Assembly: GCF_014652695.1 (NCBI RefSeq)
Contig: NZ_BMZH01000010.1
Coordinates: 1-64,000, forward strand
Direction of reading: 5' to 3'
DNA: 64,000 nucleotides
DNA from: Algimonas arctica
GTDB lineage: Bacteria > Pseudomonadota > Alphaproteobacteria > Caulobacterales > Maricaulaceae
Shown: in pieces, positions 55,292 to 63,028 of the stretch
How the letters are laid out: each line of letters begins with the position of its first letter
Numbering within the stretch: position 1 is the stretch's first letter
Made by a program: the position numbers and the translations under genes
The notes under the pieces: generated by a model
Database searches by the model: none
What the model saw: the letters and a program-made list of their open reading frames with translations, nothing else
Told to the model about the DNA's origin: nothing

Positions 55292-55765
55292 GGGACAAGG
55301 TTAGCGGGTCTGGCCCCGCGAATAAACGGCGATCACCAGCCGCGCACGAAAACCGCATCGCGCTGAGCACTTACCCCACACCGTCTCGGGCCAAACTCAC
55401 CCCACCGCCTCAGGCCGACTTGATCGGCCTGTCCATCCCTGACGCTCACGCAAAAAAAAGAACGGCGTTACCTTGGGCTTAGGTGAATTCACGAGCCACG
55501 CGATAAATTTGATGGGAATGGGCCATGGGCAGGCCGATCAAGTCGGCCTGAGGCACATTTAGTATCGCTCAATGGAAAACTCGACAGCCCCTCACCCACA
55601 CACGACGTCACTCACGCACCCCGAGTAATCAGGGATGCTGTGACCGCCTCATACCTTGGGACGTGAGGGGTATGGGTTTAGCATCGGGTTTGTGGGGGGA
55701 TGGCGTTTTAAGGGTTATATGGTTTTAATCCCCAGAGCGGACCCCATAATGGGGCCGGGAAGTCG
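55292..55765. other. Intergenic region with paired palindromes
   Basis: The 474 bases between rarA and the DoxX-like gene contain no supported gene. They hold two copies of a palindrome in inverted orientation (55408-55553, listed separately), the rarA promoter side, and a GC-skewed stretch at 55560-55740. Confidence 0.5.
55408..55553. repeat. Two 24-base palindromic units in inverted orientation
   Basis: The arm at 55408-55431 and the arm at 55530-55553 are exact inverse copies of 24 bases. Within each arm CAGGCCGA-CTTGA-TCGGCCTG is itself a hairpin (8-base stem, 5-base loop). Similarity continues a few bases inward (CCAT near both). The 98 bases between hold short low-complexity sequence. 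The design resembles a REP/BIME-type intergenic repeat or a cruciform-forming site. Confidence 0.7.
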
Positions 55766-56116
55766 TTAGGTTCTTTCAGCTCTCTTCTCAGTATGGAACG
55801 AAGCAGCAAGATATAGAGCGAGTACGATCGGCAAAATAGAGAATAAGCCAAAGCCTATCTGACCCGTCATAAAAATCATCATTGTTGAGAAAGAGAAGGC
55901 TATCGCGGTAAAGATTGCGGCCATGCGTCTTGCCCTAGGCATAAATATGAAAATGCCTGCGACGACCTGAAATATTCCTAAGATCAACATGAACTTGAGG
56001 TCTATCCCCAAACTATCAAAAAATGTCGTCTCTTGCGGCACCTTCATGAGCTTAGCGACACCCGCCGCAATACTCAAAAAAGCCACGATGACTGAAATTA
56101 TTCTTCTCATTATCAA
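55766..56116 (-). CDS. DoxX-like small membrane protein
   Basis: The 116-residue product has four hydrophobic spans (IISVIVAFLSIAAGVAKLM, FMLILGIFQVVAGIFIFMP, MAAIFTAIAFSFSTMMIFM, GLFSILPIVLALYLAAS). The first-span AGVAKLM...PQETTFFDSLG pattern is usual for the DoxX/DoxD-like superfamily. Members are associated with oxidative stress or remain unassigned. A start at ATG 56110 (MRRIIS) is equally possible. It stands alone among other small membrane genes on the minus strand. Confidence 0.7.
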   Translation of the reverse strand: MIMRRIISVIVAFLSIAAGVAKLMKVPQETTFFDSLGIDLKFMLILGIFQVVAGIFIFMPRARRMAAIFTAIAFSFSTMMIFMTGQIGFGLFSILPIVLALYLAASFHTEKRAERT

Positions 56117-56251
56117 TTCCCTTTAGCTTTTGGGCTTCCATACAGGATCAACTCACGCGAGAGAATTGAATTCAGGTTTTACGTCGATGATAGCCGTTTG
56201 TATCCTTCTCAAACGAAGCAAGGATTACCCATCCCCATCTTTAGAGACCTC

Positions 56252-56632
56252 CTAAAGCCAAATCAAAGCCGCACCAAGCATCATCGTGGCAACGCCAAAC
56301 ATCGGAACAACCTTATCATTGAATAAAAGTCCACGGGATATTTTAAACAAGAACTTAGGGTATATCAGCATCATGGCCCCTTCAATGGCCGCGCCCCATC
56401 CGATCAATGAAACCATAACTGATTTCCAACCCACCCAGATATTATGGTTCAAAATAAGCGCCGTCCCTGCAATCAAGACGATGGCTCCTGTCAGGTAGAT
56501 ATGCGCGTCGGATTCCTCCATCCCGTCGAGGATACGTCCGGCCCATCCTTTGTTGATCACACACCCCAACCCAGCGCAAAGCATATAAACCCCGAAAATT
56601 GTAGCAAGCATTTGTGTCATGGTGGGCTCCAT
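56252..56632 (-). CDS. Four-span hypothetical membrane protein, 126 aa
   Basis: The product has four hydrophobic segments: QMLATIFGVYMLCAGLGCVI, YLTGAIVLIAGTALILNH, VMVSLIGWGAAIEGAMMLIY and PMFGVATMMLGAALIWL. The first loop carries NKGWAGRILDGMEESDA. It resembles small membrane proteins of the DUF2065/DoxX size class, but I cannot name the family. A start at ATG 56620 (MTQMLA) is possible. It precedes the DoxX-like gene by 135 bases on the same strand. Confidence 0.65.
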   Translation of the reverse strand: MEPTMTQMLATIFGVYMLCAGLGCVINKGWAGRILDGMEESDAHIYLTGAIVLIAGTALILNHNIWVGWKSVMVSLIGWGAAIEGAMMLIYPKFLFKISRGLLFNDKVVPMFGVATMMLGAALIWL

Positions 56633-56762
56633 TTAGGTTTTAGCCGATTAATGTTGTTCCCATCATAGCCTAAATTTGGTCCGACTTGGTCAATTCAGTA
56701 AGAAGGGGGCAAGAAAGTTTCCAGGGCCGCCGATTGAATCTCGCGACTCTTCGATTGTTTCA

Positions 56763-56942
56763 TCAATCGAAGATGCCGACCGCTAACTCGACCCAGATAA
56801 CCCCGAAGACCAAGGCAAGCGCTATACAGCCAAGAAGTCGGTAAGATCTCTTTTGGGTTACCTTTGTTATTCCAAAGTAAGCCGTAATTGTGCCTCCGAT
56901 TAGGATGAAAGCGACCATAAAATCTCCAAGCGTCCAGTCCAT
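56763..56942 (-). CDS. 59-residue two-span membrane protein
   Basis: ATG 56942 has TAGGGGA seven bases ahead. The product starts WTLGDFMVAFILIGGTITAYF. It carries a short basic loop with QKRSYRL and a second span with IALALVFGVIWVELAVGIF at the C-terminus. Clean helix-loop-helix topology and a strong ribosome site support a real gene. Similar 55-65-residue proteins with a WTLxDF start and a WVNxAVGI ending occur in alphaproteobacteria without known function. Confidence 0.65.
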   Translation of the reverse strand: MDWTLGDFMVAFILIGGTITAYFGITKVTQKRSYRLLGCIALALVFGVIWVELAVGIFD

Positions 56943-57109
56943 TGCATTCCCCTAAGCTGAAGTCGTGATAATCCCTTGCTGTACATTAGACTTTCGACCC
57001 TCAAAATGCTAAGTCAAGCGAAACCAAGAGCGCCCCAAAAGATCACGCGAAAGTTCAAATATGAATAAAAAAGGGCCGTTTCTGCGCTCCTAAAGGGAGA
57101 CGACAAACT

Positions 57110-57568
57110 ATGAAGACATCAAAAACCACGCTCATAGACGCGCCCACCTCGATCGTTTTTCTCTGGCTTGAAGATCATGATCGTTTGCTGAAATGGGTGC
57201 CCAATCTTGTCGAAGATGAAGCTTTGGTCGAAACGCCGGAAAGGGTCGGTTCACGGTTTCGGCAGGTATTCTTGGAAAACGGGCGTAAAATGGAAATGGT
57301 CGGCGAGATTACCGATTATATTGAAAATGAACGTATGCGTGTGGATATCACAGGAGATATGTTTGATCTGGATGTAGATTATCTCCTTAAAGGACTTTCT
57401 GATAATCAAACGGAGTTAACCCAAAACACGGAAATCCGGTTTAAAGGCTTCATGAAAATACTAGCTCTGGTGATGATCTTAACGTCAAAATTTTCATCGA
57501 AAGACCCGCAGGCCGAAGCCCATGCCAAGCTCAAGGCCATGGCTGAAGCCGAATACCGTGCGGGATAA
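57110..57568 (+). CDS. SRPBCC-superfamily protein
   Basis: The 152-residue product starts behind AAAGGGAGACGAC. The helix-grip pattern is visible: TTLIDAPTSIVFLWLEDHDR (first strand and helix), GSRFRQVFLENGRKMEMVGE, and a long C-terminal helix KFSSKDPQAEAHAKLKAM. START/SRPBCC proteins bind hydrophobic ligands in a deep cavity; the polyketide-cyclase/CoxG-like branch fits best. No ligand can be deduced. It is the only plus-strand gene in this stretch. Confidence 0.8.
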   Translation: MKTSKTTLIDAPTSIVFLWLEDHDRLLKWVPNLVEDEALVETPERVGSRFRQVFLENGRKMEMVGEITDYIENERMRVDITGDMFDLDVDYLLKGLSDNQTELTQNTEIRFKGFMKILALVMILTSKFSSKDPQAEAHAKLKAMAEAEYRAG

Positions 57569-57912
57569 CTAAGACCAAATATCTGCTGCTTTGCCGGATT
57601 AGAATAACGCGGCAAGAGATCAATATTTTCCAAAACTAAGCGTCTCCAAATCGCTTCATTAAGGAAACTCTTGAATGTCCGCATCGCCCCAAAACGAGCC
57701 TAGTATCGCCATTTAATTGCCCGACAGAAAAATACGTGAGGACCCTAATACTCCAAAGGGAGGTAAGTAAATCCAGTCCTTAGGCCGCTTACTTAGCCCC
57801 CAAAAAGCAATAACTTACGGCTGTCGCCACAAGCTGCTGAAGTCGCAGCCGGGCTGATCCTCCGGAGGAAGACGCAGACCCTATCGGGAAGATCAGCCGT
57901 GGGCGCCTTGGG
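57569..57912. other. Intergenic region with hairpins after sdhA
   Basis: The 344 bases between convergent genes contain no supported gene. Near the sdhA end there are two hairpins: GGCTG...CAGCC (about 57812-57849) and GGCTGATC...GATCAGCC (57851-57897). The second carries a motif shared with the cpdR 3' end. Confidence 0.5.
57851..57897 (-). repeat. 3' hairpin with CTTCCCGATAGGGT motif, sdhA copy
   Basis: Read on the sdhA strand, 15 bases after the stop codon, an 8-base stem (GGCTGATC/GATCAGCC) encloses CTTCCCGATAGGGT and a CGTCTTCC element. The 14-base core (57877-57890) recurs exactly at 60869-60882 just after cpdR on the same strand, again next to a stem. It has no T-run, so it may be an RNA-stability or REP-type element. 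Confidence 0.5.
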
Positions 57913-59697
57913 TTAGTAGACCCGCTTCTTAGGCACGATATACTCAATCCCATCCGTCATCGTGTAATCATGCACGGGGCGATAATCGATGGTGACCGCG
58001 TTGGTGCCGTCGTCATACCATGACAGGGTGTGTTTCATCCACTCGGCGTCGAGACGGTCCGGGTAATCCTCGTGCGCGTGGGCGCCGCGGCTTTCTTTGC
58101 GGTTATCCGCCGACGCGATAGTGACACGGGCTTGGGCGACGAGGTTGTCGAGCTCGAGCGTTTCCATCAGGTCAGTATTCCAGACCATGGTTTTGTCGGT
58201 GACAGAGATGTCGGCCATGTTGCCCGCAATGGCGGTGACTTTTTCCACGCCTTCGGCGAGGCTGTCTTCGGTCCGGAAAACGGAACAGTGGGCTTGCATC
58301 GCTTTTTGTAGCTCGAGGCGGATGTCCGCCGTGCCGCGCGTACCCGCGGCGGCTTTGAACTTCTCAAGACGCGCGATGGATTGCTCGCCTGCCGTTTTGG
58401 CGAGCGGTTTTTTGTCGGCGCCTGCAGTGAGTGTTTCACCGACGCGCAAGCCCGCGGCGCGGCCAAACACAACCAGATCGATCAGGGAGTTGGAGCCAAG
58501 GCGGTTGGCGCCGTGAACTGACACACAGGCCGCTTCGCCGACGGCCATCAGGCCGGGCACAACATGGTCGGGATTGCCGTCTTTCAGTGTCACGACTTCG
58601 CCGTGATAATTGGTCGGAATGCCGCCCATATTATAGTGGCAGGTCGGCAGGACCGGGATCGGCTCGCGCGTCACGTCGACACCTGCGAAGATTTTCGCGG
58701 TTTCGGAAATACCGGGCAGACGTTCGGCCAGCACAGCCGGGTCCAAGTGATCGAGATGGAGGAAGATGTGATCTTTGTTCGGGCCGACGCCGCGGCCTTC
58801 GCGGATTTCAATCGTCATCGCGCGAGAGACGACATCGCGGGACGCCAAGTCTTTGGCGCTCGGCGCATAGCGTTCCATGAACCGTTCGCCCTCACTATTG
58901 GTGAGGTAGCCGCCCTCGCCGCGTGAGCCTTCGGTTATCAGGCAGCCCGCGCCGTAAATGCCGGTCGGGTGGAATTGGATGAATTCCATATCTTGCAGCG
59001 GCAGACCCGCGCGCAGCACCATCGCATTACCATCACCCGTACAGGTGTGCGCCGAGGTGGCCGAGAAGAACACGCGGCCATAGCCGCCCGTGGCGAGGAT
59101 GACCGTCTGCGCCTTAAAGCGGTGCAGCGTGCCGTCATCGAGTTTCCACGCGGTGATACCGCGACAGACGCCGTCTTCCATGATCAGGTCGAGCGCGAAA
59201 TACTCAATGAAAAATTCAGTCTCGTGGCGCAGGCTCTGGCCATAGAGCGTGTGCAACATGGCGTGACCGGTGCGGTCAGCGGCGGCGCAGGTGCGCTGCG
59301 CTTCGGGGCCTTCGCCCATGTTTTGCATCATGCCGCCGAACGGACGCTGATAAATCTTGCCTTCATCGGTGCGTGAGAACGGCATGCCCCAATGTTCAAG
59401 TTCATAAACCGCGTCCGGTGCATTGCGGCAGAGATATTCGATAGAGTCTTGGTCGCCGAGCCAATCGGAGCCTTTGACCGTGTCGTACATGTGCCAGCGC
59501 CAGTCATCGGGCGACATATTGCCGAGCGACGCCGCGATACCGCCTTGGGCCGCAACCGTGTGGCTGCGCGTCGGGAAGACTTTGGTCACGCAGGCGGTCT
59601 TGAGCCCGGCTTGCGCCGCCCCGAGAGCCGCGCGGAGGCCAGAGCCGCCGGCGCCGACAACAACGACGTCATATTCGTGATCGATGAAAGTGGTCAT
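57913..59697 (-). CDS. sdhA: Succinate dehydrogenase flavoprotein subunit
   Basis: This 594-residue subunit of complex II oxidises succinate to fumarate. It has dinucleotide-binding [15 protein letters not shown] and the covalent-FAD histidine His46 in [12 protein letters not shown]. Substrate-site blocks are [22 protein letters not shown] and [17 protein letters not shown], and the C-terminal [14 protein letters not shown] is present. Length is usual. Order is sdhC-sdhD-sdhA; sdhB is not here but at 46686-47468. Confidence 0.97.
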   Translation of the reverse strand: MTTFIDHEYDVVVVGAGGSGLRAALGAAQAGLKTACVTKVFPTRSHTVAAQGGIAASLGNMSPDDWRWHMYDTVKGSDWLGDQDSIEYLCRNAPDAVYELEHWGMPFSRTDEGKIYQRPFGGMMQNMGEGPEAQRTCAAADRTGHAMLHTLYGQSLRHETEFFIEYFALDLIMEDGVCRGITAWKLDDGTLHRFKAQTVILATGGYGRVFFSATSAHTCTGDGNAMVLRAGLPLQDMEFIQFHPTGIYGAGCLITEGSRGEGGYLTNSEGERFMERYAPSAKDLASRDVVSRAMTIEIREGRGVGPNKDHIFLHLDHLDPAVLAERLPGISETAKIFAGVDVTREPIPVLPTCHYNMGGIPTNYHGEVVTLKDGNPDHVVPGLMAVGEAACVSVHGANRLGSNSLIDLVVFGRAAGLRVGETLTAGADKKPLAKTAGEQSIARLEKFKAAAGTRGTADIRLELQKAMQAHCSVFRTEDSLAEGVEKVTAIAGNMADISVTDKTMVWNTDLMETLELDNLVAQARVTIASADNRKESRGAHAHEDYPDRLDAEWMKHTLSWYDDGTNAVTIDYRPVHDYTMTDGIEYIVPKKRVY

Positions 59698-59731
59698 GAA
59701 GGGGTCTCTAAAAATCTAAACAGAGAAAAAT

Positions 59732-59767
59732 CTAAACAAAGGCTGCGAGCTAAACAAAGGCCGCGAG
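59732..59767. repeat. 18-base tandem duplication across the sdhD stop codon
   Basis: CTAAACAAAGGC(T/C)GCGAG is present twice back to back (59732-59749 and 59750-59767, one mismatch). The right copy encodes the last residues of SdhD (LAAFV and stop); the left copy repeats the same codons after the stop. A third partial echo, AAAAATCTAAACAGAG, lies further toward sdhA. Confidence 0.75.
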
Positions 59768-60094
59768 AACGAGTCCCACAACACAGGCCAGCCATAAGAT
59801 GGTCGCGACAAGGGTGTTCGCCAACTGGCCAAATGCGCGCAGGCCGCCGTCAAAGTAATCCATAATCACTTCGTCCATCTCGAGTTTACAGTAGAGGATG
59901 GCGGCCGACAGGAAGGCAATCATGCCGAGCGCGCCGTGCGTGCTGGACAGCCAATGGACGACACTGTCAGGACCGTGTTTGATCGTCAGGAGCGCGTGGA
60001 TGGCCGCAAAGGGCAGACCAATGATGATACCCCAGCCAGCGAGGCCGTGCATCTTGAAATGTTTGGTGCCGTGTCCGGCAGAATTCGCGCTCAT
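59750..60094 (-). CDS. sdhD: Succinate dehydrogenase membrane anchor subunit
   Basis: The 114-residue product has three membrane spans (LAGWGIIIGLPFAAIHAL, TLVATILWLACVVGLVLAAF at the end, and a middle span GALGMIAFLSAAILYCKLEM). The KLEMDEVIMDYF segment between spans is typical of alphaproteobacterial SdhD. It forms the quinone site and heme pocket with SdhC. Its start overlaps the sdhC stop by four bases. Confidence 0.88.
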   Translation of the reverse strand: MSANSAGHGTKHFKMHGLAGWGIIIGLPFAAIHALLTIKHGPDSVVHWLSSTHGALGMIAFLSAAILYCKLEMDEVIMDYFDGGLRAFGQLANTLVATILWLACVVGLVLAAFV

Positions 60095-60477
60095 GAGGAG
60101 ACTCCAGCGTAAGTCAGGATCGCAGCCAAGGCGACAGCGATCAGGATCATGACGTAGGACAACATGTTATTGAGCTTCGGCTCCATCATCGCGCCGCGAT
60201 TCCACACGGCGTGGCGAAGTTGCGCCAACGTCATGAAGATAAAAGCGAACAGGAACACGAACAGACCGATAGCGCCGAGCGGGCTAAACAACAGCCCCGC
60301 CAACGGTAGCTCACCCGTGAGGCCGAGAGCGAGCAATCCCGCCGCGACGATGACTAAGGCGACATAACATATGATCGCGCTCGCCCGGTGCAGGATTGAG
60401 CTCAACATCGCGCCGTGCCAGCGCCATACTTGCAAATGCGGCGACATCGGCCGCGGGTCAGTCCACTCGGATGACAT
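60091..60477 (-). CDS. sdhC: Succinate dehydrogenase cytochrome b556 subunit
   Basis: The 128-residue product has RPMSPHLQVWRWHGAMLSSI at the N-terminus, then ILHRASAI (quinone-site Ser/Arg region) and three spans. The AQLRHAVWNRG block holds the heme-ligand His. SdhC is the first gene of the sdhC-sdhD-sdhA group on the minus strand. Confidence 0.92.
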   Translation of the reverse strand: MSSEWTDPRPMSPHLQVWRWHGAMLSSILHRASAIICYVALVIVAAGLLALGLTGELPLAGLLFSPLGAIGLFVFLFAFIFMTLAQLRHAVWNRGAMMEPKLNNMLSYVMILIAVALAAILTYAGVSS

Positions 60478-60726
60478 GAAAACTCCAGCTCTTAAGCGAG
60501 CCGCAACTTACGTCGCGGTCCCGTCAGGTCAACTCTATCGCAAAGAGGGATAAGGCTGGAGTCGGGTCGCATCAAGCCGCGATCCGTCGCAGAAGGCGAT
60601 TTTGTTTGCGAGTGGGATGCAGTTGCGATCAAAGAGCTGTGATCGCGGTCGACAGACGGCGACGGGCCTTTTCTGCCGCAGCAGGGGCGAGATTGCGTCT
60701 GCGCCGCAAGGTTTTAGTCAGACATA

Positions 60727-60750
60727 GAAAAAGCGGCCCGAAGGCCGCTC
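60727..60750 (-). terminator. Rho-independent terminator on the minus strand
   Basis: On the minus strand AGCGGCC-TTCG-GGCCGCT forms a 7-base GC stem with a stable tetraloop, followed by five T residues. It probably ends transcripts from cpdR before the sdh promoter. Confidence 0.85.
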
Positions 60751-60837
60751 GTCCATTACAGACGTAACGTATACACGAAGATGACTGACTTCCGGATTTA
60801 GCGCGCCCTTTGGAGCGCATGTGCAGAAGCATAAGCT

Positions 60838-60885
60838 TTGCTTCCGCACCACTTACGCGGCGTCGGAAACCCTATCGGGAAGCAA
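60838..60885 (-). repeat. 3' hairpin with CTTCCCGATAGGGT motif, cpdR copy
   Basis: The stem TTGCTTCC (60838-60845)/GGAAGCAA (60878-60885) encloses ACCCTATCGGGAAG (60869-60882, plus-strand reading), identical in 14 bases to the copy after sdhA. It ends five bases from the cpdR stop codon. Confidence 0.5.
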
Positions 60886-60890
60886 TGCGA

Positions 60891-61250
60891 TTACGCGGCA
60901 ATCAAACGATCCACTTCGCTCACCAACTGGCGCAGGTGCACGGGCTTGGAAAGCACAGTCTGTTCGGATGCTTGGCTGTCGTCCATTGCAACGGCGGCAA
61001 AACCGGTGATGAACATAACTTTAATTCCGGGCGACAGGATCTCGGCCTGTTTGGCCAGCTCGATGCCATCAATGCCGGGCATCATAATATCGGTCAACAA
61101 CAGGTCGAACGCACCGTCAGCGAACTTTAGCGCCCGCAAAGCGCGCTCCCCATCCGAACAGGCGATCACATTGTGACCCGCATTTTCCAGCGCTTTTTCA
61201 AAGAACCGACGCATATCCGCATCATCTTCGGCGTAGAGAATTGTTGCCAT
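60891..61250 (-). CDS. cpdR: Single-domain response regulator, CpdR type
   Basis: This 119-residue receiver domain has no output domain. Acid pocket residues are in YAEDDADMRRF, and the phospho-acceptor is Asp54 in LLLTDIMMPGIDG. The switch region GIKVMFITGFAAVAM and the ending SKPVHLRQLVSEVDRLI match Caulobacter CpdR, the adaptor that in its unphosphorylated form loads ClpXP with cell-cycle substrates. The degron-like C-terminal Ala-Ala is present here (LIAA). It is transcribed alone and followed by a hairpin repeat and a terminator. Confidence 0.88.
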   Translation of the reverse strand: MATILYAEDDADMRRFFEKALENAGHNVIACSDGERALRALKFADGAFDLLLTDIMMPGIDGIELAKQAEILSPGIKVMFITGFAAVAMDDSQASEQTVLSKPVHLRQLVSEVDRLIAA

Positions 61251-61423
61251 ATTTTTTCCACCCAGTCGTCTGGTTATACACTACCCGAAAGACAGCAAGG
61301 CGGCGAGCGCCAATTCTTTGTCTGGGTCAATCCGTCTTATCCTAGCACTATTTGTGCCTGAACATATGGCCTGCGACTTAAAAAACCCTGACGATCTATG
61401 TTTTCATGCGCTATAGATAACAG

Positions 61424-62323
61424 ATGACGAATAATCGTTCGGACAAGCCTGCGACCCTGAGCGTAACAGAACGCAACAGTCTAGCTGCGCTTACTCCCGG
61501 TCACATCATTGCGTATCCGACCGTTTGGCGGGCGGGCCTGATTTTCGCCTCACCCCATTCCGGTCATATCTATCCGCAAGCCTTTCGCGATGCCTCTATC
61601 CTGTCCGCCGCGCAGTTACGGCGCAATGAGGATATGTTTGTTGAGCGCTTGGTCGCGAGCGCTGTCCCGGCTGGTGCGCCCCTGCTCAGCGCACGATTCC
61701 CGCGCTGCTATGTCGATGTTAATCGCGCCCCAGACGAATTGCCGCAAGCCTGGTGTGATACGCCAATTAAGGAAACCGTTCGCGCCCAAGCGGGGATCGG
61801 CGTCGTCCCGACTCATATTGGGGAACGCAGTCCGATCTATCGCCGCATGCCCAGCCGCGCCGATGCGCAGGCCCGCCTGACAGAATTATACCATCCTTAC
61901 CACGCGGCGCTCGGCGCTTTGATCGCCGATGCGAAAGCCCTATTTGGACACGCGTTGCTCATCGATTGTCATTCTATGCCGGGGTTCGCCCCGATGGGCT
62001 CACGCCGCCCCGATATGATCTTGGGGGATCGGTTTGGCCGCTCCTGCCACCCGGAAACGCTGTCTTCACTACGCCAAATCCTTCAATCTGAAGGGTTTTC
62101 TGTCGCCGTAAATTATCCTTATGCTGGCGGATATGTGACCGAACATTACGGCCAACCCGAGACGGGCGTTGAAGTCGTTCAAGTGGAAATCAACCGCGAC
62201 CTTTATCTCAATCCGGTGACGCTCGCCCCGAAACGCGGGTATGACCGCGTGCTGGAGCGGATGACCCGTATTATAGCGCAGATCATTGACGATCGCACAC
62301 AGACTGCCCTCGCCGCGCAATAG
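61424..62323 (+). CDS. N-formylglutamate amidohydrolase family protein
   Basis: The 299-residue FGase-family enzyme has LIFASPHSGHIYPQAFRDA with the metal-site His, RFPRCYVDVNRAPDELP, the second metal cluster LLIDCHSMPGFAPMG, and HYGQPETGVEVVQVEINRDLY. Canonical HutG2/FGase hydrolyses N-formylglutamate in histidine breakdown; no hut genes are nearby, so the substrate may differ. The start at ATG 61424 lacks a strong ribosome site. Confidence 0.87.
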   Translation: MTNNRSDKPATLSVTERNSLAALTPGHIIAYPTVWRAGLIFASPHSGHIYPQAFRDASILSAAQLRRNEDMFVERLVASAVPAGAPLLSARFPRCYVDVNRAPDELPQAWCDTPIKETVRAQAGIGVVPTHIGERSPIYRRMPSRADAQARLTELYHPYHAALGALIADAKALFGHALLIDCHSMPGFAPMGSRRPDMILGDRFGRSCHPETLSSLRQILQSEGFSVAVNYPYAGGYVTEHYGQPETGVEVVQVEINRDLYLNPVTLAPKRGYDRVLERMTRIIAQIIDDRTQTALAAQ

Positions 62324-62528
62324 CGGCGCGCCGACCCCCCTACTGCCGGAGTCCCACCTGTCCAAAAACGGCACAGATTAGAGTTAAAATGATCAAAATC
62401 TGATCCGTTAACCTTAAAAAGCGAGTCAGATGGGCGGAATCTCTCCCGTATTAGGCGAACACCTTAGGAGATTCTGGCACGGCGATTGCTCCCTTGAGAG
62501 GCGAGATAAGTTTTTTGAGGATACGCCC

Positions 62529-62930
62529 ATGACAAGCGACATAGACCTTCACGTTGGCAAACGCCTTCGCCGCCGCCGCCGCCTTCTCGGCCTGACCCAG
62601 CAAGCTTTGGCTGAGCAAGTCGGCATCCGGTTCCAACAGATTCAAAAATATGAGTGCGGAGCGAACCGCGTCTCTGCCGCTCGATTGTTCGAGCTCTCCG
62701 AAGCTTTGTCCGTGCCGGTGCAGTATTTTTATGAAGGCCTGTCAGAACGCGATCCATTTGGCAGCGAAGACCCGACCAATATCGCGTCCGACGTCTTGTC
62801 CAAGAAAGAAACGATGGACCTTGTTCGGGCCTATTACGCCATGGGCGAAGGCCCGCGGAAACATTTGCTCGACCTAGCCAAATCGCTCGATCCGGGCACG
62901 AAACCCACCTTGCGATTGGTTGCCCCCTAG
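62529..62930 (+). CDS. XRE-family transcriptional regulator
   Basis: ATG 62529 behind GAGG gives 133 residues. The HTH at about 10-70 reads VGKRLRRRRRLLGLTQQALA, EQVGIRFQQIQKYECGANRVS and AARLFELSEALSVPVQYFYE. The C-terminal helical part (LSKKETMDLVRAYYAMGEGPRK) is the alphaproteobacterial version related to SinR-like regulators that commonly sit near cell-cycle genes. A perfect 16-base palindrome lies 24 bases after its stop. Targets are unknown. Confidence 0.88.
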   Translation: MTSDIDLHVGKRLRRRRRLLGLTQQALAEQVGIRFQQIQKYECGANRVSAARLFELSEALSVPVQYFYEGLSERDPFGSEDPTNIASDVLSKKETMDLVRAYYAMGEGPRKHLLDLAKSLDPGTKPTLRLVAP

Positions 62931-62953
62931 AGCCTTATAATCAGACTTGTTTC

Positions 62954-62989
62954 TTTTGGTCATTTTCACGCGGGTGAAAATGACCAAAA
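62954..62989. promoter_or_regulatory. Perfect 16-base palindrome between the regulator and hisN
   Basis: TTTTGGTCATTTTCAC (62954-62969) and GTGAAAATGACCAAAA (62974-62989) are exact inverse arms with a 4-base GCGG centre. The hairpin begins with T and ends with A residues on both strands, so it is not a classical terminator. It may be an operator or a stable 3' structure. Confidence 0.6.
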
Positions 62990-63028
62990 CAGGATGAATT
63001 GAGACGCGGTTTCGCCTAAGTCATCGAT

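Larger units (their letters stand above)
60478..60890. other. Upstream region of the sdh genes
   Basis: The 413 bases between cpdR and sdhC should contain the sdh promoter close to 60500-60600. They also hold a minus-strand terminator (60727-60750) and the cpdR 3' hairpin (60838-60885). No further gene was found; an arginine-rich minus-strand frame (60629-60832) lacks support. Confidence 0.5.

Noticed and set aside
60629-60832. Arginine-rich minus-strand frame upstream of sdhC
   Set aside because: It runs through the terminator hairpin at 60727-60750 and has no ribosome site.
62383-62420. CtrA-type site before the XRE regulator
   Set aside because: TTAA boxes occur but not with the seven-base spacing of the CtrA consensus.
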